A DNA stretch of 64,000 bases, from NCBI GenBank assembly GCA_016714015.1, contig JADJNZ010000004.1, positions 620,001-684,000 of the forward strand, read 5' to 3'. The DNA comes from Gemmatimonadota bacterium (GTDB lineage Bacteria; Gemmatimonadota; Gemmatimonadetes; Gemmatimonadales; Gemmatimonadaceae). The stretch's first letter is position 1, and every line of letters begins with the position of its first letter. A model generated the notes under the pieces. It did not search any database and was not told the origin of the DNA. It saw only the letters and a list, made by a program, of their open reading frames with translations. Positions 34,805 through 42,839 of this stretch are shown here, piece by piece. A program made the position numbers and the translations under genes.

Positions 34805-36403
34805 TCAGCGCTCTCCCTCGCGCGGCGCGGGCAACGTGCTCAACCGCGTGGCCTCCACGCGCCGCACGAGTCGGTCGGCGGCGGCCTCGGTCTTGTGCAG
34901 CACCGGCTTGGGATACACGCCCAGCCAGACGATCGCGATGAGCAGCGGCGTCAGCAGGCCGATCTCGCGCCAGTTCAGGTCATGCCCCTTGAGGGCTTCG
35001 TTCTCGGGCTTCACGAGCGGGTTGTAGATGATGCGCTGCACCGCCCACAGCATGTACGCGGCGGCGAAGATCACGCTCGTCGCGGCCACCACGCTGTACC
35101 AGGGCTGCGTGGGGAACGAGCCGAGCAGGACGAGGAACTCGCCCACGAACCCGTTCGTCCCGGGGACGCCGATCGAGCTGAGGGCGACGACCGTGAGGCA
35201 GAGGGCGAAGATCGGCATCACCTTCGCGATGCCGCCGAAGTCCTCGATCTGCCGCGTGTGCCGCCGCTCGTAGATCATGCCGATCAGCAGGAAGAGCGCG
35301 CCGGTGGAGACGCCGTGGCTGATCGTCACCATCAGCGCCCCCTGCATCGACTCCACCGTCATGGCGAAGATGCCGAGCATCACGAAGCCGAGGTGCGAGA
35401 CCGACGAGTAGGCGACGAGCTTCTTGAAGTCCGGCTGCACCAGCGCCACCAGCGCGCCGTACACGATGCCGATCACCGCGAGCACGAGCATCACCATCCG
35501 CACCGTGGGGTGCATGGCGACCTCGGGGAAGAGCGGCACCGCGAACCGCACGAAGCCGAACGTGCCCATCTTGAGCATGATCGCCGCCAGGATCACCGAC
35601 CCGGCGGTCGGCGCCTCGACGTGCGCGTCGGGCAGCCACGTATGGAAGGGGAACATCGGCACCTTCACCGCGAAGGCCACCGCGAACGCGCCGAAGAGCC
35701 AGAAGGCCCCGGGCACGCTCCCCGCCTGCACCGCCACGAGGATCGCGTCGTAGCCGAACACCGGCGGGCCGCCCTGTCCCGCGTAGAGCCCGAGCTTCAC
35801 GATCGCCACCAGCATCAGCAGCGAGCCGATCATCGTGTAGAGGAAGAACTTGAGCGACGCATAGAGCCGGCGCTGGCCGCCCCAGATGCCGATGATCAGG
35901 TACATCGGGACGAGCATCACTTCCCACATCACGTAGAACAGCACCAGGTCGAGCGACATGAACACGCCGAGCATGCCCGTGGTGAGCACGAGCAGCAGCG
36001 CGTAGTACGCGTGCGTCTTCTCGCGGATGCTCGTCCACCCGCCGAGCACGGCGAGCGGCATGATGATCGTGGTGAGCAGGATCAGCATCTGCGCGATCCC
36101 GTCGATGCCGATCGTGAAGCGCACCCCCCACTCGGGGATCCACGCGAGGTCGATCCGCCCCGTCCAGTCCGGGCTGGAGGCATCCACCGACCACCAGAGC
36201 CCGAGGGAGAGCAGCGCCTCAATGCCGAATATCCAAAGCGCCAGCGAGCGGGAGGAAGCCATCGCCTTTCCCGCATCGTTGTTGCTTTCATCCTTCATCA
36301 TTGAGCCTTGCATCACCATCAGCAAAGCTCCGACCAGAGGAAGGCCGAGCAAAGCGGGCAGGATCCATCCGTTGTAGCCGATTCCGTCGAGGAGCGATGT
36401 CAC
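34805..36403 (-). CDS. nuoM: NADH-quinone oxidoreductase subunit M
   Basis: Antiporter-like complex I subunit, 532 residues. EVMLVPMYLIIGIWGGQRR, FAVKVPMFPFHTWLPDAHVE (conserved Lys, Pro and His), KKLVAYSSVSHLGFVMLGIF and SIGVPGTNGFVGEFLVL are present. Between transmembrane helices 1 and 2 the loop MQGSMMKDESNNDAGK is encoded by a family E repeat, which is unusual. GTG start at 36403. Confidence 0.96.
   Translation of the reverse strand: MTSLLDGIGYNGWILPALLGLPLVGALLMVMQGSMMKDESNNDAGKAMASSRSLALWIFGIEALLSLGLWWSVDASSPDWTGRIDLAWIPEWGVRFTIGIDGIAQMLILLTTIIMPLAVLGGWTSIREKTHAYYALLLVLTTGMLGVFMSLDLVLFYVMWEVMLVPMYLIIGIWGGQRRLYASLKFFLYTMIGSLLMLVAIVKLGLYAGQGGPPVFGYDAILVAVQAGSVPGAFWLFGAFAVAFAVKVPMFPFHTWLPDAHVEAPTAGSVILAAIMLKMGTFGFVRFAVPLFPEVAMHPTVRMVMLVLAVIGIVYGALVALVQPDFKKLVAYSSVSHLGFVMLGIFAMTVESMQGALMVTISHGVSTGALFLLIGMIYERRHTRQIEDFGGIAKVMPIFALCLTVVALSSIGVPGTNGFVGEFLVLLGSFPTQPWYSVVAATSVIFAAAYMLWAVQRIIYNPLVKPENEALKGHDLNWREIGLLTPLLIAIVWLGVYPKPVLHKTEAAADRLVRRVEATRLSTLPAPREGER
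36284..36313 (+). repeat. Dispersed repeat family E, copy inside nuoM
   Basis: GCTTTCATCCTTCATCATTG then AGCCTTGCAT; in the nuoM frame it encodes MQGSMMKDES in the first extramembrane loop. Confidence 0.7.
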
Positions 36404-36414
36404 GTTCTATGGCC

Positions 36415-38388
36415 TCAGCGGAAGGAGAAGGCGGAGAGCACGGACAGCACGCCCAGCAGCAGCACCCAGGCGTACGTCCCCACGCGGCCGGACTGCAGCT
36501 GCGATCCGCACCAACCGGCGAAGCGGGTCACCACCGCGCTGCCATTCACGAGCAGCCCGTCGATGATGCCGGTGTCGATCCCCTTCCAGAGCAGGTTGCG
36601 GGAGATGCCGAGCGTCGGCTTCACCACCGTGGTGGCATAGGCCTCGTCGACGTACCACTTGTTGAGCAGGGTCTTCTCGATCCCCGCTTCGGCCGGCGAA
36701 TCCTTCGCCGGCACCAGCACCTCGGGCTTGAGGCGCGTCCACGCGAAGGCGATGCCCGCCACCGCGATCGCGATCGCCGTCCCGATCAACGCGTACTCGG
36801 TGCTGTGCGACAGGTGCGCCGCCTCCTCACCGTGCAGCACCAGCTTCGTCCCTTCGCCCACCACCGGCTCCAGCCAGTGGTGCAGGATCTCCGCCGACCC
36901 GCCGCCGAAGAGCGCCGGGAGGTTGAAGAACCCGCCGAGCGCCGAGAGCACGCCGAGCACGACCAGCGGACCGGTCATCACCCAGGGCGCTTCCTTCAGG
37001 TGCGGCTGCTCCTTCTCGCCGGTCCGGTTGGGGCCGTGGAAGGTGTAGAGCATCATGCGCGTCATGTAGACCGCCGTCATGAGCGCCGCCGCGAGCCCGA
37101 GCACGTAGACGATCATCAGCACCGCCGACCCCGGCACGCCCAGCAGGCTCGCCTCGGCCAGCGTCGAGCCGTGCGTCCGCGCGAAGACCGACGCGAGGAT
37201 CTCGTCCTTGGAGAAGAACCCCGAGAACGGCGGGATGCCCGCGATCGCGAGCGTCGCGATCCACATCAGCGTGAACGTGATGGGCATGTAGGCCTTGAGC
37301 CCGCCCATGTTCCGCATGTCCTGCGCATCCTCGTGGTTGTGCGTCGCGTGATACGCCTGGTGCATGGCGTAGATCACCGAGCCCGACCCGAGGAACAGGA
37401 GCGCCTTGAAGAACGCGTGCGTCATGAGATGGAACACGCCCGCCGTGTACGCCCCGACGCCCACGCCCACGAACATGTAGCCGAGCTGCGAGACCGTGGA
37501 GTACGCGAGCACCTTCTTGATGTCCCACTGCTTGAGCCCGATCGTCGCCGCGAACACCGCCGTGAGCGCCCCGATCACCGCGACCGTGAGCTGCGCCGTC
37601 GGCGCCATCGAGAAGAGGATCGCGCTGCGGGCGATGAGGTACACGCCCGCCGTCACCATCGTCGCCGCATGGATGAGCGCCGAGACCGGCGTCGGACCCG
37701 CCATCGCGTCCGGCAGCCAGATGAAGAGCGGGATCTGCGCCGACTTGCCCGTGGCACCCAGGAACAGGAAGAGGCAGATCGCCGTGATCAGCGCCCCGCC
37801 GAACGCAGCCTCAGGCGCCGCCGCCCCGACCCCGGCGTACGTGAGCGACCCGAAGTTCGCGAACATCAGGAACATCGCCACCAGGAACCCGAAGTCACCG
37901 ATGCGATTGACGATGAACGCCTTCTTCCCCGCATCCGCATTCGCCTTCTCGGAGAACCAGAACCCGATCAGCAGGTAGGAGCACAGCCCGACCCCTTCCC
38001 ACCCCACGAACATCAGCGGATAGCTCGACCCCATGACCAGCAGGAGCATGAAGAACACGAAGAGATTGAGGTACGCGAAATACCGCGGATACCCCGGATC
38101 CTCCTGCATGTACCCAACGGAGAAGATGTGGATGAGCGTCCCGATCCCCGTGATGATCAGCATCATCACCATCGAGAGCTGATCCAACTGGAACGCGACA
38201 TCAACCGACAACTTCCCAGTCGGCATCCACTCAAAGAGCGTAAGGACGTAGGGCACATGCATCCCTTCGCCAGCCCCACGCATCGCAAAGAAGATGGCCA
38301 GAGTCAGCGCAAAACTGAGCGCCAGCACGGAAGGCCCAATGATCGAAACCAACCCAGCCGCCGCATGCCGCACCGGATGATCATGCAT
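36415..38388 (-). CDS. nuoL: NADH-quinone oxidoreductase subunit L, main open frame (N-terminal helix out of frame)
   Basis: Largest antiporter-like proton pump of complex I, with the C-terminal lateral helix. The open frame from the ATG at 38388 gives 657 residues: FQLDQLSMVMMLIITGIGTL, GWEGVGLCSYLLIGFWFSEK, KSAQIPLFIWLPDAMAGPTP, KKVLAYSTVSQLGYMFVGVG, THAFFKALLFLGSGSVIYAM and IAGIPPFSGFFSKDEIL. The usual first transmembrane helix is missing from this frame; it is encoded just upstream in another frame (38389-38645). A one-base deletion near 38389-38391 would explain the break. Unless repaired, NuoL would lack helix 1. Confidence 0.93.
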   Translation of the reverse strand: MHDHPVRHAAAGLVSIIGPSVLALSFALTLAIFFAMRGAGEGMHVPYVLTLFEWMPTGKLSVDVAFQLDQLSMVMMLIITGIGTLIHIFSVGYMQEDPGYPRYFAYLNLFVFFMLLLVMGSSYPLMFVGWEGVGLCSYLLIGFWFSEKANADAGKKAFIVNRIGDFGFLVAMFLMFANFGSLTYAGVGAAAPEAAFGGALITAICLFLFLGATGKSAQIPLFIWLPDAMAGPTPVSALIHAATMVTAGVYLIARSAILFSMAPTAQLTVAVIGALTAVFAATIGLKQWDIKKVLAYSTVSQLGYMFVGVGVGAYTAGVFHLMTHAFFKALLFLGSGSVIYAMHQAYHATHNHEDAQDMRNMGGLKAYMPITFTLMWIATLAIAGIPPFSGFFSKDEILASVFARTHGSTLAEASLLGVPGSAVLMIVYVLGLAAALMTAVYMTRMMLYTFHGPNRTGEKEQPHLKEAPWVMTGPLVVLGVLSALGGFFNLPALFGGGSAEILHHWLEPVVGEGTKLVLHGEEAAHLSHSTEYALIGTAIAIAVAGIAFAWTRLKPEVLVPAKDSPAEAGIEKTLLNKWYVDEAYATTVVKPTLGISRNLLWKGIDTGIIDGLLVNGSAVVTRFAGWCGSQLQSGRVGTYAWVLLLGVLSVLSAFSFR

Positions 38389-38645
38389 GGGCCATGGTCA
38401 TCATGCCCCCCATGCCCCCCTCCGCCGTTCTCTGTGCCCTCTGTGTCCCCTCTGTGGTGACCGCCGTTGCCGTGCCCATGCCCGCCCGCACTCGGATCAG
38501 AAGGCCCAGGCCGCCCAGCCGCACGCAGAGAAAGCCACCCATTGAGCACGAACCCCAGCAGCGGCAACACCGGCACCACCCAAGCGAACCGAGCAACGGT
38601 ATCAGCCAGGGGATGCCCCGTAGAAGCGTGTTCGACTTGCATCAT
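38389..38645 (-). pseudogene. nuoL: Out-of-frame N-terminal segment of nuoL
   Basis: From the ATG at 38645, which overlaps the nuoK stop, the sequence begins MMQVEHASTGHPLADTV and contains a typical NuoL first helix (FAWVVPVLPLLGFVLNGWL). It then runs into a Gly/His-rich loop that includes a family B repeat (GHHRGDTEGTENGG) and GGHDDHG. Inserting one base in the CCC at 38389-38391 would join GHDDHGP to MHDHPVRHAAAGLV of the main frame, restoring a full-length protein of about 740 residues. Confidence 0.8.
38428..38460 (+). repeat. Repeat family B (CACAGAG element), half-copy inside nuoL
   Basis: TTCTCTGTGCCCTCTGTGTC then CCCTCTGTGGTGA equals the right arm of the element at 25939-26044. It falls in the coding region linking NuoL helices 1 and 2. 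Confidence 0.8.
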
Positions 38646-38938
38646 CCCTTCAGCAAGTTGATGTCCTCGAGATTCACCGACTGCCGGTGACGGAAGATCG
38701 CGATGATGATCGCGAGCCCCACCGCGGCCTCGGCAGCAGCGACCGTCATCACGAAGATGACGAACACCTGCCCCGTGGCCCCGTAGAGCTTGGACAGCGC
38801 GACGAAGGACAGGTTCACCGCGTTGAGCATCAGCTCCACGCACATGAACAGGATGATGGCGTTCCGGCGCGTCAGCACGCCCACCACGCCGATGGTGAAC
38901 AGCACCGCCGAGAGCGCCAGCGACTCAGCGAGCATCAT
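38642..38938 (-). CDS. nuoK: NADH-quinone oxidoreductase subunit K
   Basis: 98 residues, three transmembrane helices. GVLTRRNAIILFMCVELMLN carries the conserved membrane glutamate, and the second one lies in AAAEAAVGLAIII. The start overlaps nuoJ by 14 bases. Confidence 0.96.
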   Translation of the reverse strand: MMLAESLALSAVLFTIGVVGVLTRRNAIILFMCVELMLNAVNLSFVALSKLYGATGQVFVIFVMTVAAAEAAVGLAIIIAIFRHRQSVNLEDINLLKG

Positions 38939-39494
38939 TCGCTCCCTTCTTCTTGCCGATGACCACCGCGCCCACGATCGCCGTGAGCAGGAGCATCGAG
39001 GTGAGTTCGAACGCCAGCAGGTGTTCCCGGAACAGCGGCGCCGCGATCGGCCCGATCACCCCACCCGGCCCGTCGATCGCCATCGCCGTCTCCGCCGCCT
39101 TCAGCTTCAGCGTCGCCGGGAAGCTCGACCGCGCCAGCACCATGATCTCCGCCAGCATCGCCAGCCCCACCGCGCCCGCCGCCAGCCGCCCCGCGTTCCC
39201 GCGGATGTCCGTCACCGCGTCCGCGCTGCCCAGGTTGAGCAGCATGACCACGAAGAGGAACACCACCATGATCGCGCCGGCATACACCAGCACCTGGATC
39301 GCGCCGATGAACTGCGCATCGAGCAGCATGTACAGCGCCGCCAGGCAGAACATCACGTTCACCAGCCACATCGCCGCCGCCACCGGGCTCTTCCGCGTCA
39401 CGAACAGGATCGCCGAGGCGATCGCGATCAGCCCGAAGAGATAGAAGTGGAAGCTGTAGAACAGCGTGAAGAAGTCGTTGCCCAAGGGGGTCAC
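38925..39494 (-). CDS. nuoJ: NADH-quinone oxidoreductase subunit J
   Basis: 189 residues, five helices, with AAMWLVNVMFCLAALYMLL and IQVLVYAGAIMVVFLFVVML (conserved pi-bulge helix). I chose GTG at 39494 because it overlaps the nuoI stop (GTGA), as at other junctions; an ATG nine codons upstream is possible. Confidence 0.93.
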   Translation of the reverse strand: MTPLGNDFFTLFYSFHFYLFGLIAIASAILFVTRKSPVAAAMWLVNVMFCLAALYMLLDAQFIGAIQVLVYAGAIMVVFLFVVMLLNLGSADAVTDIRGNAGRLAAGAVGLAMLAEIMVLARSSFPATLKLKAAETAMAIDGPGGVIGPIAAPLFREHLLAFELTSMLLLTAIVGAVVIGKKKGANDAR

Positions 39495-39988
39495 TCCCCC
39501 TTGGGGTGCATGGGATCCCACAGCTCGCTCACCGGGTGCGTCTGCGCCGTGAGCCGCTCCAGGTCATAGACGAATTTCTGCCTATTAAACTCCGCGTTCT
39601 CGTAGTGCCGCCCCAGGTGGATCGCTTCCTCCGGGCACACTTCCTGGCAATAGCCGCAGAAGATGCACCGGAACTCGTCGATCTCGAACACGAGCGGGTA
39701 GCGGTTCCCTTCCTCGTCCTCGCCCGGCACCAGCTTGATGCAGTTCGCCGGACAGACCGTCGGACAGAGACCGCAGGCCACGCACTTCGCCTTGCCGTCC
39801 TCCGTGGTCAGCATCCGGTGCGTCCCGCGCCACCGCGGCGAGAGGTCCCACTTCTCTTCCGGGTACTGGATCGTCACCCGGTGCGGGTCCACGAGGTGCT
39901 TCAGGGTGAGGGCCAGCCCCTTGAGCGTGGCGCGCACGTAGCTCACCTCGCCCACCGGCCGTTCCATCACCTTCACGTTGATCGCCAT
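39491..39988 (-). CDS. nuoI: NADH-quinone oxidoreductase subunit I
   Basis: 165 residues, two [4Fe-4S] clusters (N6a and N6b). Cys69, 72, 75, 79 (CVACGLCPTVC) with Cys118 distal, and Cys108, 111, 114 (CIFCGYCQEVCPEEAI) with Cys79/83 region. These pass electrons from NuoG to NuoB. Confidence 0.97.
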   Translation of the reverse strand: MAINVKVMERPVGEVSYVRATLKGLALTLKHLVDPHRVTIQYPEEKWDLSPRWRGTHRMLTTEDGKAKCVACGLCPTVCPANCIKLVPGEDEEGNRYPLVFEIDEFRCIFCGYCQEVCPEEAIHLGRHYENAEFNRQKFVYDLERLTAQTHPVSELWDPMHPKGE

Positions 39989-41247
39989 CAGCGGGTCTCC
40001 CCCTGCACGAGCGTGGTGCGATCGGTCGCCGTCTGGCGCAGCCGCGCCACCTTCTCACGGTCCAGACGCGACGACGCCGGGCTGATGATCCGCCCGCGGT
40101 CGATGATCACGAAGAGCAGGATGGCGATCGCGATGTTCATCACGCCCATCACCATCCAGAAGGTCGCGCTCGTCCGCGCCACGCCGGCCGCATCCAGCCC
40201 CAGCACCGCGCTCGCGACGATCACGATGTACGCCAGCGCCACCGGGAGCATGAACTTCCACCCGAGCGACATCAGCTGGTCATACCGGAACCGCGGCAGC
40301 GTCCAGCGGATCCAGATGTAGAAGAAGACGAAGAAGTACAGCTTGAGCGCGAACGCCCCGAACGTCACCAGCGACTTGAGCACCGTCGCCGGCCCGCTGT
40401 TGTCCCACTGCGTGAACGGGATGTCCCAGCCGCCGAAGAACAGCGTCACGAACATCGCGCTCGCCGTGATCATGTTCGCGTACTCGGCGATGAAGAACAT
40501 CGAGAACTTCATCCCGCTGTACTCGGCGTGGTACCCGGCGACCAGCTCCGACTCCGCTTCCGGCAGGTCGAACGGCACGCGGTTCGTCTCGGCGAAGGCA
40601 CTCACGATGAACAGGAACCCCGCGATCGAGAGCAGCACGATGTTCCACGCGCTCGCCTGCTGCTGCGCGATGATCCCGTTCAGCGAGACGTTCCCCGACA
40701 TGAGCAGGACGCAGACGAGGCTCATCCCCATCGCGATCTCGTAGCTCACCATCTGCGCCGAGGAGCGGAGGCCGCCGAGGAGCGAGTACTTGTTGTTCGA
40801 GGACCAGCCCGCGAGCACGATCCCGTACACGCCCAGCGAGGTGATCGCGAGCACGTAGAGGAACCCGATCGGCAGGTCGGCGACCACGAGGTCGATCTTC
40901 CCCCAGGGCGTCGGCAGCGGCGCCCCGAAGGGGATCACCGCCCACGCGATCATCGCCGTGGTGAACGCCAGCGCCGGCGCGAGGATGAACAGCGGCTTGT
41001 TCACCTCCCCCGGCATCGTCTCTTCCTTCATGAAGTTCTTCACGCCGTCGGCCGCCACCTGCAGCAGGCCCCACGGACCGACGCGGTTGGGACCATGACG
41101 GTCCTGGATCCACGCCGACACCTTCCGCTCCGCGAGCGTCGTGTACGCCACGACGACCATGTAGAGCGTGAAGATCGCGAGCATCTTGATCACCGTGAAG
41201 ACGAGGAACGCCAGCGTCTGCGGTGGGAGCTGCGAGATCTCTTGCAT
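39988..41247 (-). CDS. nuoH: NADH-quinone oxidoreductase subunit H
   Basis: 419 residues, eight helices, forming part of the quinone chamber. ERKVSAWIQDRHGPNRVGPW, FALKLYFFVFFYIWIRWTLP and FDLPEAESELVAGYHAEYSG are the conserved quinone-site loops. One-base overlaps with nuoG and nuoI (TGATG). Confidence 0.97.
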   Translation of the reverse strand: MQEISQLPPQTLAFLVFTVIKMLAIFTLYMVVVAYTTLAERKVSAWIQDRHGPNRVGPWGLLQVAADGVKNFMKEETMPGEVNKPLFILAPALAFTTAMIAWAVIPFGAPLPTPWGKIDLVVADLPIGFLYVLAITSLGVYGIVLAGWSSNNKYSLLGGLRSSAQMVSYEIAMGMSLVCVLLMSGNVSLNGIIAQQQASAWNIVLLSIAGFLFIVSAFAETNRVPFDLPEAESELVAGYHAEYSGMKFSMFFIAEYANMITASAMFVTLFFGGWDIPFTQWDNSGPATVLKSLVTFGAFALKLYFFVFFYIWIRWTLPRFRYDQLMSLGWKFMLPVALAYIVIVASAVLGLDAAGVARTSATFWMVMGVMNIAIAILLFVIIDRGRIISPASSRLDREKVARLRQTATDRTTLVQGETR

Positions 41248-42839
41248 CAGTGGGCCCCTGCGGTGGAACCGGCCGTGGCGCCCGCGACGGTCGCGCCGCG
41301 CAGCCCCAGCTGGTCGTAGGAGAGGCCGGCGAAGGCGGGCACCTCGCCCGCGAGCTTCGCGAAGACCGTCTGCGGCAGGCTGCAGTCGTCGGAGTCCGCC
41401 CCGACGGCCGTGGCGAGGTCCGCCAGCGCATACCAGCTCGGCCGCGCCATCCCCGGCGCCGCCTTCGCCTGCAGGAACCGCTGCACCCGTCCGCGGAGGT
41501 TGGTGAAGGTCCCCTCTTCCTCCGCGACGTTCGCGATCGGCAGCACCACCGCCGGCGTGCCGACGGTCATGGGGAGCACCGTCCCAACCACGATCACCGC
41601 GCTCGCCTTCGCCACCGCCTTCGCATCCATCCCGTCCAGCGCATCGTCCGCGAGCACGAGCACATCGCCGTCCTTGAGCCCGGCGAGCACATCGGCATCG
41701 CGCCGCGCGAAGCCGAGCAGCTCGGCCCCGTTCACGTTCGGCGCGCGGTCCGCGCGGAGCGAGAGATCCTTCACCCCCGGCAGCGGCGCCTCAGGCCCGG
41801 TGGCGCAGCGGAACACGCCCTCGCCCCCGGTCGCCTTGATGATGCGACGCAGGAGGAACAGGGCCTCGTTGGAAAGCTTGGGGCTCGCCACGACATACGC
41901 GCGCCTCCCCTTCATCCTTGAGCCTACTTCCCTCAAGGCTACCTCCCAATCCACCGGCTTGAGCTCATCGTGCACGCGGATCTGGGGCACTTCGATCCGG
42001 TCAGCACGACTCATCCAGCGATAGTCGAGTCGTCCCGCATCGCAGAGATAGAACTTGTTCACGTCGTCGTTCGACCGCGGCTTCATGCGCACCACGACGT
42101 TGTCGCGCGTCTCGAGCACGCTGTTGCACCCCTGCGAGCAGCCGGTGCACACCGACGCCGTGCGATCGAGCTCCCACGCGCGCGCCTTGTTCAGGAAGTC
42201 CTTCGAGACCAGCGCGCCCACGGGGCAAAGGTCGATCACGTTCGCCGCCCACGGCTGCACCAGGTCGGCGTCCGGCGCCTTCGAGATCATCGCCCGGTCG
42301 CCGCGCTCGCTCACGCAGAGCACCGGCTCGTGGTGCACGTCGTCCATGAACCGCACGCAGCGCGTGCAGAGGATGCAGCGGTTGGTGACGTACAGGACGT
42401 CGCCGCCGAAGTCCTCCACCGGGTTGAAGCGCTTCGGCTCCTGGTACCGCGAGTCCGCGCGCCCTTCCTGGAAGGTGTAGTCCTGCAGCTCGCACTCCCC
42501 GGCCTGGTCGCAGATCGGGCAGTCGAGCGGATGATTGATGAGCAGCAGCTCCAGCACGCCCTTGCGCGCCTCGAGCGCCTTCTCGGAGTAGACATGCACC
42601 ACCTGCCCCTCGCCCACCGCCGTGGCGCAGGACGGGGCCAGCTTCGGCATCTTCTCCACCTCGACGAGGCACATGCGGCACACGCCGGCGACCGGGAGCC
42701 CCGGGTGATAGCAGTAGTGGGGAATGAGCACCCCCGCATGCTTCGCCGCCTCGAGGATCGTGGTGCCCTCCGGCACCGAGACTCCACGCCCCTCGATGAC
42801 GAGGTTCACCATCTTTCCCCCTTCATCCTTCAGCGTCAT
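41247..42839 (-). CDS. nuoG: NADH-quinone oxidoreductase subunit G, short form
   Basis: 530 residues, much shorter than the 680-900 of many NuoG. Cluster ligands are complete: [2Fe-2S] Cys43, 54, 57, 71; His103/Cys107/Cys110/Cys116; Cys155, 158, 161, 205; and a CX2CX3C...C set at Cys231, 234, 238, 266, resembling cluster N7. The C-terminal molybdopterin-like domain is reduced. The ATG at 42839 overlaps the nuoF stop (ATGA), yet the first residues MTLKDEGGK come from a family E repeat; a start at the ATG 42812 (MVNLVIEGRG) is equally plausible. A second family E copy lies inside the gene near residue 308. Confidence 0.93.
   Translation of the reverse strand: MTLKDEGGKMVNLVIEGRGVSVPEGTTILEAAKHAGVLIPHYCYHPGLPVAGVCRMCLVEVEKMPKLAPSCATAVGEGQVVHVYSEKALEARKGVLELLLINHPLDCPICDQAGECELQDYTFQEGRADSRYQEPKRFNPVEDFGGDVLYVTNRCILCTRCVRFMDDVHHEPVLCVSERGDRAMISKAPDADLVQPWAANVIDLCPVGALVSKDFLNKARAWELDRTASVCTGCSQGCNSVLETRDNVVVRMKPRSNDDVNKFYLCDAGRLDYRWMSRADRIEVPQIRVHDELKPVDWEVALREVGSRMKGRRAYVVASPKLSNEALFLLRRIIKATGGEGVFRCATGPEAPLPGVKDLSLRADRAPNVNGAELLGFARRDADVLAGLKDGDVLVLADDALDGMDAKAVAKASAVIVVGTVLPMTVGTPAVVLPIANVAEEEGTFTNLRGRVQRFLQAKAAPGMARPSWYALADLATAVGADSDDCSLPQTVFAKLAGEVPAFAGLSYDQLGLRGATVAGATAGSTAGAH
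41907..41938 (+). repeat. Dispersed repeat family E, copy inside nuoG
   Basis: CCCCTTCATCCTTGAGCCTA then CTTCCCTCAAGG; encodes REVGSRMKG in the nuoG frame between two structural segments. Confidence 0.65.
42814..42839 (+). repeat. Dispersed repeat family E, copy over the nuoG start
   Basis: TTTCCCCCTTCATCCTTCAG then CGTCAT; reads MTLKDEGGK at the nuoG N-terminus and supplies both the upstream ATG and the nuoF stop overlap. Confidence 0.65.

Noticed and set aside
31717..34941. A 1074-codon open frame on the plus strand
   Set aside because: Antisense to UPF0182, manB and nuoN. Composition is Arg/His/Ala-rich with no recognisable fold, as expected for a shadow frame in high-GC DNA.
36301..38460. 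A 719-codon open frame on the plus strand, rich in Arg and His
   Set aside because: Antisense shadow of nuoM and nuoL, which have clear family motifs.
38389..38460. Programmed -1 frameshifting at the G6 runs in nuoL
   Set aside because: Slipping -1 at these runs enters a frame with two TGA codons just before the main frame begins, so it would not yield full-length NuoL.
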